A stretch of 64,000 nt of DNA. Origin: Nakamurella lactea DSM 19367. GTDB taxonomy: Bacteria; Actinomycetota; Actinomycetes; Mycobacteriales; Nakamurellaceae. Position numbers and translations under genes: made by a program. The notes under the pieces were generated by a model that was given only the letters and a program-made list of their open reading frames with translations, was not told the DNA's origin and did not search any database. Below, in pieces: positions 19,501-27,196 of this stretch; position 1 is the first letter of the stretch; each line of letters opens with the position of its first letter. The DNA is taken from contig NZ_AUFT01000017.1 of NCBI RefSeq assembly GCF_000426645.1, forward strand, positions 120,956-184,955, given 5' to 3'.

Positions 19501-21057
19501 ATCTTCCAGCGCTACCACGACCGCAACGGCATCCTGATCACCCACGCCTACCTGGCACCGTCGAACAATGCGGACGGCCGCGGCGCCGGCTTCTCCACCG
19601 ACGGTTCCCGGCTCTACGACCAGGTCGTGGCGGCCAACCCGAATGTGTTCCTGGTGCTGGCGGGCCACGAACACGGTGTCGGTACCAACCTGAAGTCCGA
19701 TGTCGGGGTCACGGTCTCGCACAACGTCGTCGAGCTGCTCGCGGACTACCAGTTCTACACGGTGTCGGCGGCAGAGCTGTTCCCCGACAAGCTGACCAGC
19801 AATGGGGACGTCGATCTCAACGGTGACGGCGTCGCCGATCACCGTGGCACCGACCAGCTCCAGTTCGGCGCGAGCTTCCTGCGTCTGCTGCAGTTCGACG
19901 TCGCTCGCTCCGAGATGAGCGTTGACACCTACTCGCCGCTGCTGGACAACTTCGGCGCCACCGAGTACGACACCAAGAAGCGCTACAACGGTGCCGAGGA
20001 CAACATGGTGCTGCCGGTCGATCTGACCTCCCGCACCACCAGCTTCGCCACCGACGGGCTGACCGTGGTGAGCCCGACCGACACGGTGATCGGCGAGGCG
20101 ACCGCCCGTTCCGGTTGGCCGGCCTCGGTCAGCTGGTCCGGGCTGACGCAGGGGCAGGTCTACGCCTGGACGTCGACCAGCCGCACCGGCAGCGGCGACC
20201 TGGTCGGATCCATCAACCAGGTCGGCGGGGTGTTCGTCGCCACCGCGGCCGGCACCGACACCGTCGCGCCGGTGCTCACGGTGCCGGCACAGACGAGTGT
20301 GTCGGTGGGTGACACCTTCGATCCGCTCGCCGGGGTGACGGCGGTCGACAACACCGACGGCGATGTGACCGGTGCGATCTCCGTGGTCGGCTCGGTCGAC
20401 ACCCGGACACCGGGTTCCTACCCGTTGACCTACCTGGTGGCCGACACGAACGGAAACCAAGCGGTCGCACCGCGGGTGGTGACCGTGACGGCGCCGACCG
20501 AGCCGGAGCTGAAGGCATCATCGGTGAAGGTCCGCAACATCGCGGCCACCTTCGGCAAGGACGTGAAGCTGACGGCCACGGTCGTCCCGGCAGCGGCCAC
20601 CGGCACCGTCGCTTTCCTGACGGGCGAGGAAACCTGGTGCCAGGCCACCATTTCCAGGGGCGTCGCGTCCTGCGTCGTGCGGGCCCTGCCGTCGCCCGGG
20701 CAGAGTTACTCCGTCACTGCCTTCTACTCGGGTGACGACACCTACCGCGCGTCCGACGCGTCGTTCGTGCTGAGCGTGGCCAAGGGCAGCTTCATCCGCG
20801 CGCCGAAGCCGAAGATCTCCGGTCCGGCGAAGGTCGGATCCACGCTCACCGCGAGGGTGGGGAAGTGGAAGCCGGCGGCCGCCTTCTCCTACCAGTGGTA
20901 TGCCGGTGCGGCCAAGCTCGCCGGGGCGACGAAGTCGACGTACCGGGTCGCCGGCACCGATCGCGGCAAGGCGCTGTCGGTGGTGGTGACCGGCCACGCT
21001 GCCGGCTACACCGACACGTCGGTCAGATCCGATCGCACCCCGATCATCCGCAGGTAG
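16588..21057 (+). CDS. Secreted LamG-LamG metallophosphoesterase with C-terminal Ig-like domains
   Basis: A ~1,489-aa exported protein. The GTG at 16588 has AAGGAG 7 nt upstream, directly before a signal peptide (VIAAALALIVTGVGLQPALA). Two concanavalin/LamG domains follow (~60-270 and ~276-485; the repeats share phrases such as LCSSKESGGYSI and GRWYHAVGTWDG). A calcineurin-type phosphoesterase domain covers ~765-1110 with metal ligands in HFTDTQY (~769), TGDVIEN (~831), AGNHDN (~877) and AGHEHG (~1026). After it come a DUF5011-type domain (~1225-1300), a bacterial Ig-like domain and a final Ig-like module (SYQWYAGAAKL). No LPXTG or membrane anchor, so it is secreted or loosely bound. Substrate could be a wall polymer or extracellular phosphodiester. 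The gene is monocistronic with a strong hairpin after it. Confidence 0.85.
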   Translation: MTHRSKPPTRGRRRVIAAALALIVTGVGLQPALAAAAAPAPTVTPKVTAAAPAAGDPAADVLDIGFADGVAHDAAQNIASKAWGAPSFDTDQSLRAAPTGILRVDGVDDAVSFEVDPWSTLATGFTVECVFRVDAALPVSGEHDLCSDKESGGFSIYLNGSNLGTMAHIGGAYKSVTTPVKSGRWYHALSVWDGNALTLYVNGAAAASTPAAGALQPPAASSRRFVVGGDAAPAGVGQLAPASSYAAAAVYGSPVDAARAGVLADRWNTAPATPAADVLDVDFADGTPVDRAQNLTVTTSGGPQIGNDSALGTNVGTFDGADDSYAYAFGDQWSKISTSVSIECTFRYNGPLPASAEKDLCSSKESGGYSIVIYDDELTFTAYVGGGYHAVATTIVPGRWYHAVGTWDGTTERLFVDGELAKEAPLAGALGLPSSPARNFFFVGADSLNQFYAPATIRNARVFSTALTATEIGALNIAALGEYRDAGVELVGTVPAGGTNLTSPVDFAVDVTNPGNATGWTYLLDDQVITPGQRIGAGLKAGKHRIVITAADVFGKALRWEVPFSSAAIPVGGGVDTGQGHGTVTLSAIATDPDGGKVTTTFDQATASVAEGGFSGVVPVLPSALEFTYTEGATLTGRQITDGVTATSPSTGQIPFQRFDVQVPADGGERQLSWSGIVDPERSVSLRAWNPTAAQWVELATARGAAEGDTTLVATVRPALVDGTAVHVLITGEDPFADDISARDASAGEAVSRDHFDDPDDYDFSLVHFTDTQYISEGAAGGTYDDWDGVTETSDVELAEEQAVWAQAYHASTKWIADNAADKKIAYTAHTGDVIENDISDPSTRPGLNAQVDKELAFASIAQQTLDDSGMVNQVIAGNHDNQSGNETGSASRFSQTFSANRYYDGSQKWPAQEHASYHAWDETTDANGTTVTRGKDNQNNYVLFSAGGLDFVAVGLSYGVTADEATWATSIFQRYHDRNGILITHAYLAPSNNADGRGAGFSTDGSRLYDQVVAANPNVFLVLAGHEHGVGTNLKSDVGVTVSHNVVELLADYQFYTVSAAELFPDKLTSNGDVDLNGDGVADHRGTDQLQFGASFLRLLQFDVARSEMSVDTYSPLLDNFGATEYDTKKRYNGAEDNMVLPVDLTSRTTSFATDGLTVVSPTDTVIGEATARSGWPASVSWSGLTQGQVYAWTSTSRTGSGDLVGSINQVGGVFVATAAGTDTVAPVLTVPAQTSVSVGDTFDPLAGVTAVDNTDGDVTGAISVVGSVDTRTPGSYPLTYLVADTNGNQAVAPRVVTVTAPTEPELKASSVKVRNIAATFGKDVKLTATVVPAAATGTVAFLTGEETWCQATISRGVASCVVRALPSPGQSYSVTAFYSGDDTYRASDASFVLSVAKGSFIRAPKPKISGPAKVGSTLTARVGKWKPAAAFSYQWYAGAAKLAGATKSTYRVAGTDRGKALSVVVTGHAAGYTDTSVRSDRTPIIRR

Positions 21058-21061
21058 TCAC

Positions 21062-21102
21062 CGGCCGGTGTCGCCCCGAACGGGTGGGGGCGACACCGGC
21101 CG
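21062..21102 (+). terminator. Strong hairpin terminator after the phosphoesterase gene
   Basis: Sixteen-base perfectly complementary arms (starting CGGCCGGTGTCGCCCC) with a 9-nt loop begin 5 nt after the stop codon. There is no U-run, as is common for actinobacterial terminators. Confidence 0.75.
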
Positions 21103-21148
21103 CTGAACCACTCGCCCGCCCCAGCCTTCCCTGGTAGAAAGAGGCGAC

Positions 21149-21190
21149 ATGTCTGTTCGGAACGCGACTTCGGCGCCGGTATGCCGATGA
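21149..21190 (+). CDS. 13-codon leader ORF coupled to the NiCoT gene
   Basis: ATG at 21149 follows GAAAGAGG at a suitable distance and opens a 13-residue ORF (MSVRNATSAPVCR). Its TGA overlaps the ATG at 21187 of the nickel/cobalt permease in an ATGA arrangement. The permease start itself has no ribosome site, so translation of this mini-ORF may deliver ribosomes to it. Real expression is unproven. Confidence 0.45.
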   Translation: MSVRNATSAPVCR

Positions 21191-22275
21191 GCCGGCAGCT
21201 ACCGCCCCGGCCGGCCCTCGGCCTGTCGGGCGGTTCCGTTGCGGCCGGCGAGTCCAGACCGTTCCGGGTCCGGCTCGGGTTCACCTTCGCGGTGATCGCG
21301 GCGATTCATCTGGTGGCGCTCGGGTTGTTGTTCGGAAACGCCTTCGGTACCGGCGCCGGCGCGGTGACCTTGAGCGCGGCGTTGTTCGCCTACGGCCGCG
21401 GCGCGATGCATTCGATGGACTTCGACCATGTCAGCATGATCGACAACTCCACCCGAAAGTTCGTCGCGGAGGGTCGCAGGCCCGCCTCGGTCGGGCTGGC
21501 CTTCTCAGCCGGTCACAGCACGGTGGTGCTGGCGATGGGCATCCTGGTGGTGTCCGGGTCAGGGCTGGTGAGCACCCTGCTGGACGAGAACAGCGTGACG
21601 GCAAGGATATTGGGCATCGTCGGGCTGTCGGTGTCCGGGCTGTATCTGTTGCTGGTGGCGGTCAACAACTCGGTGACGTTCTGGGCGGCGTGGACACTGC
21701 GCCGCGGTCTCAGGGCCGATCCCGAGTTCCCGGTGCCGGCGGACGCGTTCACGCCGCGGGGACCCGCGGCGCGGCTGATGGCCGCTCCGTTGCGCCGGGT
21801 GCGGCACCCGCGACACATCTACGGACTGGGTTTCCTGTTCGGGTTGGGTTTCGACACCGCCTCCACCATCGGCTTGGTGATGGTGACCGGGGCGGCCGGG
21901 ATTGCCGGCGCGCCGCCGTTGGCGCTGTTGTCGCTGCCGTTGTTGTTCGCGGCGGCGATGACGTTGGGCGACACCATCAACGGTCTGATGATGCTGAAGA
22001 TGTACCAGTCCGCGGACGCCGACCCGCTGCGCAAGATCAACTACAACCTGGTGGTCACCGGGATCAGTGTGCTGTCCGCACTGACTGTCGGTGTACTGGC
22101 CGCCGCCAGCCTGCTGGCCGATGAGGCCGGGGTGGGTGGTGGTCTGCTCACCGCGATGGCCGGCGTCGACACCGAGTATTTCGGCTACATCCTGGCCGGC
22201 ATCTTCGCGGTGATCGGGACCGTCGCGGCCCTGCGCTGGCGCAGCCGCCGAGCCGACCGAGGCGCTACCAGGTGA
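21187..22275 (+). CDS. NiCoT-family nickel/cobalt permease (HoxN/NixA type)
   Basis: High-affinity Ni2+/Co2+ uptake permease of the cytoplasmic membrane, ~362 aa and eight predicted helices. The helix-2 signature is present as AMHSMDFDHVSMIDNSTRKF (consensus HAxDADHI), the helix-3 block as GLAFSAGHSTVV, and the helix-5 signature as FLFGLGFDTASTIGLV (consensus LGFDTATE). The ATG at 21187 is preferred to that at 21181 because it forms an ATGA overlap with a preceding mini-ORF. This is the second Ni/Co transporter within 7 kb. No urease or hydrogenase gene is in the window to say which enzyme needs the metal. Confidence 0.92.
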   Translation: MSRQLPPRPALGLSGGSVAAGESRPFRVRLGFTFAVIAAIHLVALGLLFGNAFGTGAGAVTLSAALFAYGRGAMHSMDFDHVSMIDNSTRKFVAEGRRPASVGLAFSAGHSTVVLAMGILVVSGSGLVSTLLDENSVTARILGIVGLSVSGLYLLLVAVNNSVTFWAAWTLRRGLRADPEFPVPADAFTPRGPAARLMAAPLRRVRHPRHIYGLGFLFGLGFDTASTIGLVMVTGAAGIAGAPPLALLSLPLLFAAAMTLGDTINGLMMLKMYQSADADPLRKINYNLVVTGISVLSALTVGVLAAASLLADEAGVGGGLLTAMAGVDTEYFGYILAGIFAVIGTVAALRWRSRRADRGATR

Positions 22276-22319
22276 GCAACTGAGCCCGCAGCGCCGGGCG
22301 AGGGTGATCTGGAGCGTGG

Positions 22320-22348
22320 TTGACGTCTCTCGGTTGGCGATGCAAACT
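22320..22348 (+). promoter_or_regulatory. Putative sigma-70 type promoter for a leaderless transcript
   Basis: TTGACG and CAAACT hexamers are spaced 17 bp apart, and the ATG at 22356 lies 7 nt after the -10. Transcription would start at or beside the start codon, and no ribosome site is present. Confidence 0.5.
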
Positions 22349-22355
22349 GATTGGC

Positions 22356-22991
22356 ATGAGCGACGTGCTGAACGATGCTGAGTTCGCCCGCAGCCGGCTG
22401 CGGGCCGATCGGCCGAGCCCGGCGATCCCGCTGTTACTACTGGCCGCAGTGGTGATCGGTGGCATCGCAATGACGTTCATCCAAGCCGGCCCGACAAGCT
22501 TCTACTTCGCGGACCCGGCCCGCCTGACGTATTGGGTCGTCGCCAGTCTGGCGGCCTATCTGGTGATGATCCTGATCGCCCGTCGCCAAGGACACCGACG
22601 GGGAATTTGGGTCGATCGGAGCCCGCTGGCGTTGGCTGGTGCGGCAGCGCTGCTGGTCGCTGTCGTGATCGTGATGAGTTGGCTGGCCCCAGGTGATCTG
22701 CTGATCCGCGGGAACGTGCCGGTCCTGGCGCTCGCGGTGGGTGTGTTGGTGTGGGCGATGCTGGAGAACCGGCCGGGCCTGTGGATCCTGTCTACCGCAC
22801 TGGTGCCTCTTGCTCTGCTGGCGAACCTGTACAACATGGAGAACATCCTGTACCGGATGGGCGTGCCGTCGTTTGCGTACGCCGAACAGATCGCGAACCT
22901 GGGCGCGGTCGCAGTGGTGCTGCTGGTCGGGGCCGGCGCGTTCGCAGTTGCCCACCGGGTGGCGACGCGGCGGTTGCGACGGATCGCATGA
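22356..22991 (+). CDS. Six-helix membrane protein of unknown function
   Basis: A 211-aa protein with a short charged N-terminus (NDAEFARSRLRADRP) and about six hydrophobic helices covering ~25-205, ending in an Arg-rich tail. No catalytic motif was recognised. The start at 22356 is chosen because it fits a promoter that would give a leaderless mRNA. Its TGA overlaps the ATG of the following winged-helix regulator gene. Pairs of a multi-helix membrane protein with a small HTH protein are common in actinobacteria, where the regulator usually controls the pair; the function of the membrane protein is normally unknown. Confidence 0.75.
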   Translation: MSDVLNDAEFARSRLRADRPSPAIPLLLLAAVVIGGIAMTFIQAGPTSFYFADPARLTYWVVASLAAYLVMILIARRQGHRRGIWVDRSPLALAGAAALLVAVVIVMSWLAPGDLLIRGNVPVLALAVGVLVWAMLENRPGLWILSTALVPLALLANLYNMENILYRMGVPSFAYAEQIANLGAVAVVLLVGAGAFAVAHRVATRRLRRIA

Positions 22992-23329
22992 GTCATCCCG
23001 CTGCAGCGCTGGACGACGTGGTGCATCAACGGTTCCGGCTCGGGATCCTGGCGATTCTCGCCGGCGGGGACCGGGTGGAATTCAGCTACCTCAGGGAAGC
23101 ACTCGCCTTGTCCGCCGGAAACCTCTCCCGCCATCTGACGACCTTGGTCCAGGCCCAACTGATCTTGGTGGAGAAGGGCTACCAGGGCAGTCGACCGCGC
23201 ACCTGGGTCAGCATCACGAAGGCCGGTCGACGGGCCTATCGAAACGAAATGACGGTACTGAGGTCCCTGCTGGCGCTTCAGGATGCGGTGCCCGGCCAGG
23301 ATCTCGACGAGGACCTCCCACCGGGCTGA
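22988..23329 (+). CDS. Winged-helix transcriptional regulator (HTH_34/MarR-like)
   Basis: A 113-aa DNA-binding protein. Residues ~10-90 form a winged helix: FRLGILAILAGGDRVEFSYL, recognition helix region ALSAGNLSRHLTTLVQAQLI, and wing PRTWVSITKAGRRAY. It matches the small single-domain regulators grouped as HTH_34. The ATG overlaps the stop of the membrane-protein gene, so the two are translationally coupled and it probably regulates that operon. The stop codon lies inside a perfect hairpin that probably terminates transcription. Confidence 0.85.
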   Translation: MSHPAAALDDVVHQRFRLGILAILAGGDRVEFSYLREALALSAGNLSRHLTTLVQAQLILVEKGYQGSRPRTWVSITKAGRRAYRNEMTVLRSLLALQDAVPGQDLDEDLPPG

Positions 23330-23340
23330 TCAGCCCGGTG
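23319..23340. terminator. Perfect palindrome, likely bidirectional terminator
   Basis: Nine-base arms CACCGGGCT and AGCCCGGTG flank a GATC loop. The stop codon of the HTH gene is within the stem, and the convergent SDR gene ends 38 bp further on. Confidence 0.6.
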
Positions 23341-23377
23341 CTCGAACGCCGCACCGGAAGCCGGCGATCCCTGACCG

Positions 23378-24133
23378 CTACTTCTGCTTCGGGTTGGCGG
23401 CCAGCCACTCGGCGAAGGTGGTGGCACCGAGGTGGGCGTCCGGGCCGGCGGTGATCGAGCCGTCGGTGAGCTCGGTGCCGAAGTAGCGGGCGTGCTCGTC
23501 GCCCACCACCGTCCGCGGGTCGTGGTCGGCGGCGAGGACCTCGCGGATCAGCGTGTCGAAACCGATCTTCGCGGGCCCGGCGATCTCGTAGGAGCCGTTG
23601 ATCGGGTCCGCCAGCGCGGCCTCGGTGACGGCGGCCGCCACGTCGACGGCGGCGATCGGCTGCAGGGCGGCGGTCGGCACCAGTACGGTGTCGCCGTCGG
23701 TGCCGGCATCGGCGATCGAGCGCAGGAACTCGAAGAACTGGGTCGACCGGACGATCGTGTAGGGCTGGCCGGCTTGCTCGATCACCTGCTCCTGGGCAAT
23801 CTTCGCCCGCATGTACCCGCTGTCCGGCACCCGTTCGGCGCCGACGATGGTGAGCGCGACATGGTGCCCGACACCGGCCTCGACCTCCGCCGTGAGCAGA
23901 TTCCGGCCCGCGGTCCGGAAGAAGTCCAGCACCGCGTCATCCTCGAACGATGGTGAGTTCGCCAGGTCGACGACCACGTCGGCGCCGGCCAGCGCGGCGC
24001 CGAGACCCTCACCCGTGTAGGTGTTGACGCCGCTGTTCGGTGAGGCGGCCACCGCCTGGTGCCCGCGGGCGGTCAGGTTCGCCACCACCTTGCTGCCGAT
24101 CAGCCCGGTGCCGCCGATCACGATGATCTTCAT
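23378..24133 (-). CDS. NmrA-like atypical short-chain dehydrogenase/reductase
   Basis: A 251-aa NAD(P)-binding protein. The N-terminal dinucleotide motif (MKIIVIGGTGLIGSKVVANL) is of the GxxGxxG atypical-SDR type. Further blocks (VDLANSPSFEDDAVLDFF, YTIVRSTQFFEFL, VAAAVTEAAL) place it with NmrA-like/SDR_a5 proteins, which often lack the classical YxxxK pair, as here. The start at 24133 directly opens the Rossmann fold. The LAL-type regulator gene lies upstream on the same strand, separated by 172 bp, so they may be separately transcribed. Likely an NAD(P)H-dependent reductase or redox-sensing protein; substrate unknown. Confidence 0.85.
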   Translation of the reverse strand: MKIIVIGGTGLIGSKVVANLTARGHQAVAASPNSGVNTYTGEGLGAALAGADVVVDLANSPSFEDDAVLDFFRTAGRNLLTAEVEAGVGHHVALTIVGAERVPDSGYMRAKIAQEQVIEQAGQPYTIVRSTQFFEFLRSIADAGTDGDTVLVPTAALQPIAAVDVAAAVTEAALADPINGSYEIAGPAKIGFDTLIREVLAADHDPRTVVGDEHARYFGTELTDGSITAGPDAHLGATTFAEWLAANPKQK

Positions 24134-24305
24134 GGACTTTCGCCTTCCGTCGGTGCCGCGGTCGCCTGCTGCGTCTGCGGTCGATGCCGATACTGCCGGT
24201 CGCCGGCCACGCTCGAATCTGTGGAACACCCCAGTCGCCAGCACCGGACGGCGACTCGGGTGTGGTGGGGATCCCGGTGACCTGGGGCCCGTTGCCCTGG
24301 CCCCG

Positions 24306-27131
24306 TCAGCCCAGTGTGCGCCGGAGCTCGCGGCGTGAGCCGATGCCGAGCTTGGGAAACACCTTGTGCAGGTGGTACTCGACCGTCCGAGCACTGATGA
24401 ACAGTCGGGCCCCGATCTCCGGATTGGTCAGCCCGTCGGCGGCCAACCGGGCGATCTGCGCCTCCTGCGGAGTCAGCAACTGTCGGGTGTCGTCGTGCCG
24501 CCGCCGCGCCGTCTCGCCGGTCGCCAGTAGTTCGCGACGGGCGCGCTCGGCGAAGGCAAGCGCGCCGAAGCCGTCGAACAACTCGATGGCAGTTGTCAGC
24601 TGCCGCCGGGCGTCCAGCCGCCGGTTCTCCCTGCGCAGCCATTCGCCGTACACCAACTGTGCCCTGGCCATGTGTAGCGCGACGCCCGCCACCTCGAGGC
24701 GGGAAATTGCTTCCTGGTAAAGGGTTTCGGCCGCCCGGTCGGTGCTGAGCAGGGCGCGCGAACGGGCCAGCAGCCCCAGCGCCCAGTCGCTGCCACCGGC
24801 TTGACACCGCTGTGCGAGCTGGTCCAGTGCACCGGCGGCGGCCGCCGGCCGTCCGGAGCGCACCGCTGCCTCGATCACCTCGATCAGGGATGGGGCGTAG
24901 GTTGCCAGCCCGTCATGGGCGGCCGCTTGCTCGGCGGCGGCGAGTGCCTCCTCGTATCGGGCGAGACCGTTGAACAGCACCGCACGGGCGCAACCGAGCA
25001 TGCTCAGGGCGAGCCCCTGGCCGCTGTCGGCTGCGGTCCGTTCGGCGGCCGCCAGCATCGGCAGCGCAACTGCCTCGTCGCCACGATAGGCGGCCAGCAG
25101 CGGCGTGGTGTAGAACAGCGGCGCGGTGCCGGTGGCGACGCTGATCGCCCCGGCCTCGTCCATCAGGGCTGACGCCGCCTCGAACTCGCCGGCGTGCAGA
25201 TGCACGCCGGCCCGATAGCTCGCCGCGATCGGCAGCACGCTGAGCGAGCCGGTCTCGCGGGCGACGCGGACGCCGCGGGCGGACAGCTCGTCCCAGGTCT
25301 GACGATCGAACAGATCCGAAGCGATCCGACTGGCCAGCCACAACCAGCGGTTGACCTCGGTGGCGGTGTCGTCGGCCAGTCGGAACGACTCGAGCGCCGC
25401 CCGCAGAGCGGGGACGGCCGCCGGCAGTCCGTCGGTGAACACGGTCGCGAGTCCGCGCACCAGGCCGTCGATCGGCGACGCGGCGTCCGCCGCCGGCGGC
25501 ATCTCGGTGGGTGACGGCATCTCGGTGGGCGCCGGTGTCGCGGTGCTGGGCCGGTCGACGAGCGCGGCGGCCGCCACTGCCGGCAGGGCCCGGGCGTCCC
25601 CCTGATCGCCGGCGAAGATGGCCGCGGCGAAGGCTTCCAGGTAGGTCTCGCGGGTCAGGGCGGTGTCGAAGCGTGCCAGCCGGGTAGCCGCGGCCAGCAG
25701 CAGCGGCAGGGCATCGCTGCCGCGGCGGAGCAGGAATGCGACCTGCGCCCCGAGCAGGCCCAGCTGCGCCCGCTGATACGGCTCGAGCGGGCACAGCCTC
25801 GCGGTGGCGAGCAACTCGGACGCCGCATCCGGTGCGGCCGCATCCAGCTGTGCCCGGGCGGCGGCGAGGGCTCGAGCCCCCCGGCGGGCGGGGTCCGGTG
25901 TCAGCTCGGTGGCACGCTGCAGGAACGCAGCGGCCGCCGCGGCGCCGCCACGCTGACGGGCTCGATCGGCCGAATGTTCCAGTTGGGCGGCAACGGGTTC
26001 GTCCAACCCGGCCGCGGCATGCGCCAGGTGCCAGGCCAGCCTGTCCGGATCATCGACGGTGACGGCCGCGAGGGTCCGGTGGGCCTGTCGGCGCTCATCG
26101 GGCTCGGCCGTTCGGTACACCGCCGAGCGCACCAGGGGATGGCGGAACCGAACTCTGACGCCGAACTCGACCAGCCCCGCCGCCTCGGCCGGCGCCGCAT
26201 CCGACGGTCCGAGGTCGAGCCGGCCGATCGCGCGCCAGAGCAGCGTGACATCGCCCATCGGCTCGGCGGCGGCCACCAGCAGCAGCCGGCGGGTGCCCGC
26301 GGGCAGCTGCCGAACCCGTTGCGCGAACATGCCTTCGAGATGCCCGGCCAACGCTCCGGCGTCCGGCAACCCGAAACCGCCGGCCAGTTCGGGAGGCGTC
26401 ATCCCGCGCGGAAGTTCCAGCAGGGCGAGGGGATTGCCGCGGGTCTCGGCGACGATGCGATCGGCCACCCGTTCGTCCAGCCGGCCGGGGACAACGGCCG
26501 CCAGCAACAATCGGGCGTCTTGGTCCGGGATGCCGCCGATGGAAAGTTCGGGCAGGCCGCCGAGCTCGGCCGCCCCACCCTCGCCGCGCAGCGCGAACAC
26601 CATCACGACGGGCTCGTTGCCCAACCGCCGGGCGACGAACGCCAGCGCCTGCAGCGAGGCATGGTCGAGCCACTGGGCGTCATCGATCAGGCAGACCAGG
26701 CCGGACGGGCCGGCGGCCTGCGACACCAGGCCGAGCGCCGCGAGCGCGACCAGGAAGGGGTCCGGTGTGGCACCGGGTTGCAGCCCGAACGCGACTCGCA
26801 GCGCATCGCGTTGTGGCACAGGAAGTTCGCCCAGGTCCTGGAGCAGCGGCGCGCACAGCTGGTGCAGGCCGGCGTAGGCGAGCTCCATTTCGGCCTGCAC
26901 GCCGACCGCCCGGACCAACCGACGGTCGGTTGCTCGTTCGGCGAGGTGATCGAGCAGGGCGCTCTTACCGATACCTGCCTCGCCGCGCAACACCAGCACG
27001 GAGCTCTGCCCGCGGGTCAGATCGTGCAACAGACCGTCGAGTGCGGCGCACTCCTGCTGCCGGCCGCGCAGCAGCGGGCTCCACAGGGGATGCCGCCGCG
27101 CGGCGGGTCGCGGTGAGAGTTGCTCTGCCAA
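24306..27131 (-). CDS. LAL-type LuxR-family regulator (AAA ATPase plus HTH)
   Basis: Large ATP-binding regulator of 941 aa. The N-terminal AAA domain has Walker A at residues 50-58 (GEAGIGKSA) and Walker B-like CLIDDAQWLDHAS. A long middle region is TPR/helical and Ala-rich. The C-terminal ~65 residues are a LuxR HTH (LTPQEAQIARLAADGLTNPE, then ISARTVEYHLHKVFPKLGI). The start is a TTG with GGGAGG 9 nt upstream. Relatives (MalT, PikD) sense small ligands with ATP and activate catabolic or secondary-metabolite genes. Its target may be the downstream SDR, but this is inference from adjacency. Confidence 0.92.
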   Translation of the reverse strand: MAEQLSPRPAARRHPLWSPLLRGRQQECAALDGLLHDLTRGQSSVLVLRGEAGIGKSALLDHLAERATDRRLVRAVGVQAEMELAYAGLHQLCAPLLQDLGELPVPQRDALRVAFGLQPGATPDPFLVALAALGLVSQAAGPSGLVCLIDDAQWLDHASLQALAFVARRLGNEPVVMVFALRGEGGAAELGGLPELSIGGIPDQDARLLLAAVVPGRLDERVADRIVAETRGNPLALLELPRGMTPPELAGGFGLPDAGALAGHLEGMFAQRVRQLPAGTRRLLLVAAAEPMGDVTLLWRAIGRLDLGPSDAAPAEAAGLVEFGVRVRFRHPLVRSAVYRTAEPDERRQAHRTLAAVTVDDPDRLAWHLAHAAAGLDEPVAAQLEHSADRARQRGGAAAAAAFLQRATELTPDPARRGARALAAARAQLDAAAPDAASELLATARLCPLEPYQRAQLGLLGAQVAFLLRRGSDALPLLLAAATRLARFDTALTRETYLEAFAAAIFAGDQGDARALPAVAAAALVDRPSTATPAPTEMPSPTEMPPAADAASPIDGLVRGLATVFTDGLPAAVPALRAALESFRLADDTATEVNRWLWLASRIASDLFDRQTWDELSARGVRVARETGSLSVLPIAASYRAGVHLHAGEFEAASALMDEAGAISVATGTAPLFYTTPLLAAYRGDEAVALPMLAAAERTAADSGQGLALSMLGCARAVLFNGLARYEEALAAAEQAAAHDGLATYAPSLIEVIEAAVRSGRPAAAAGALDQLAQRCQAGGSDWALGLLARSRALLSTDRAAETLYQEAISRLEVAGVALHMARAQLVYGEWLRRENRRLDARRQLTTAIELFDGFGALAFAERARRELLATGETARRRHDDTRQLLTPQEAQIARLAADGLTNPEIGARLFISARTVEYHLHKVFPKLGIGSRRELRRTLG

Positions 27132-27196
27132 GACTACTTACCTCCCGCAACTGCTCGCGGCTGCCGATCGGACATCGCGCACCGGACTCCGAGAGG

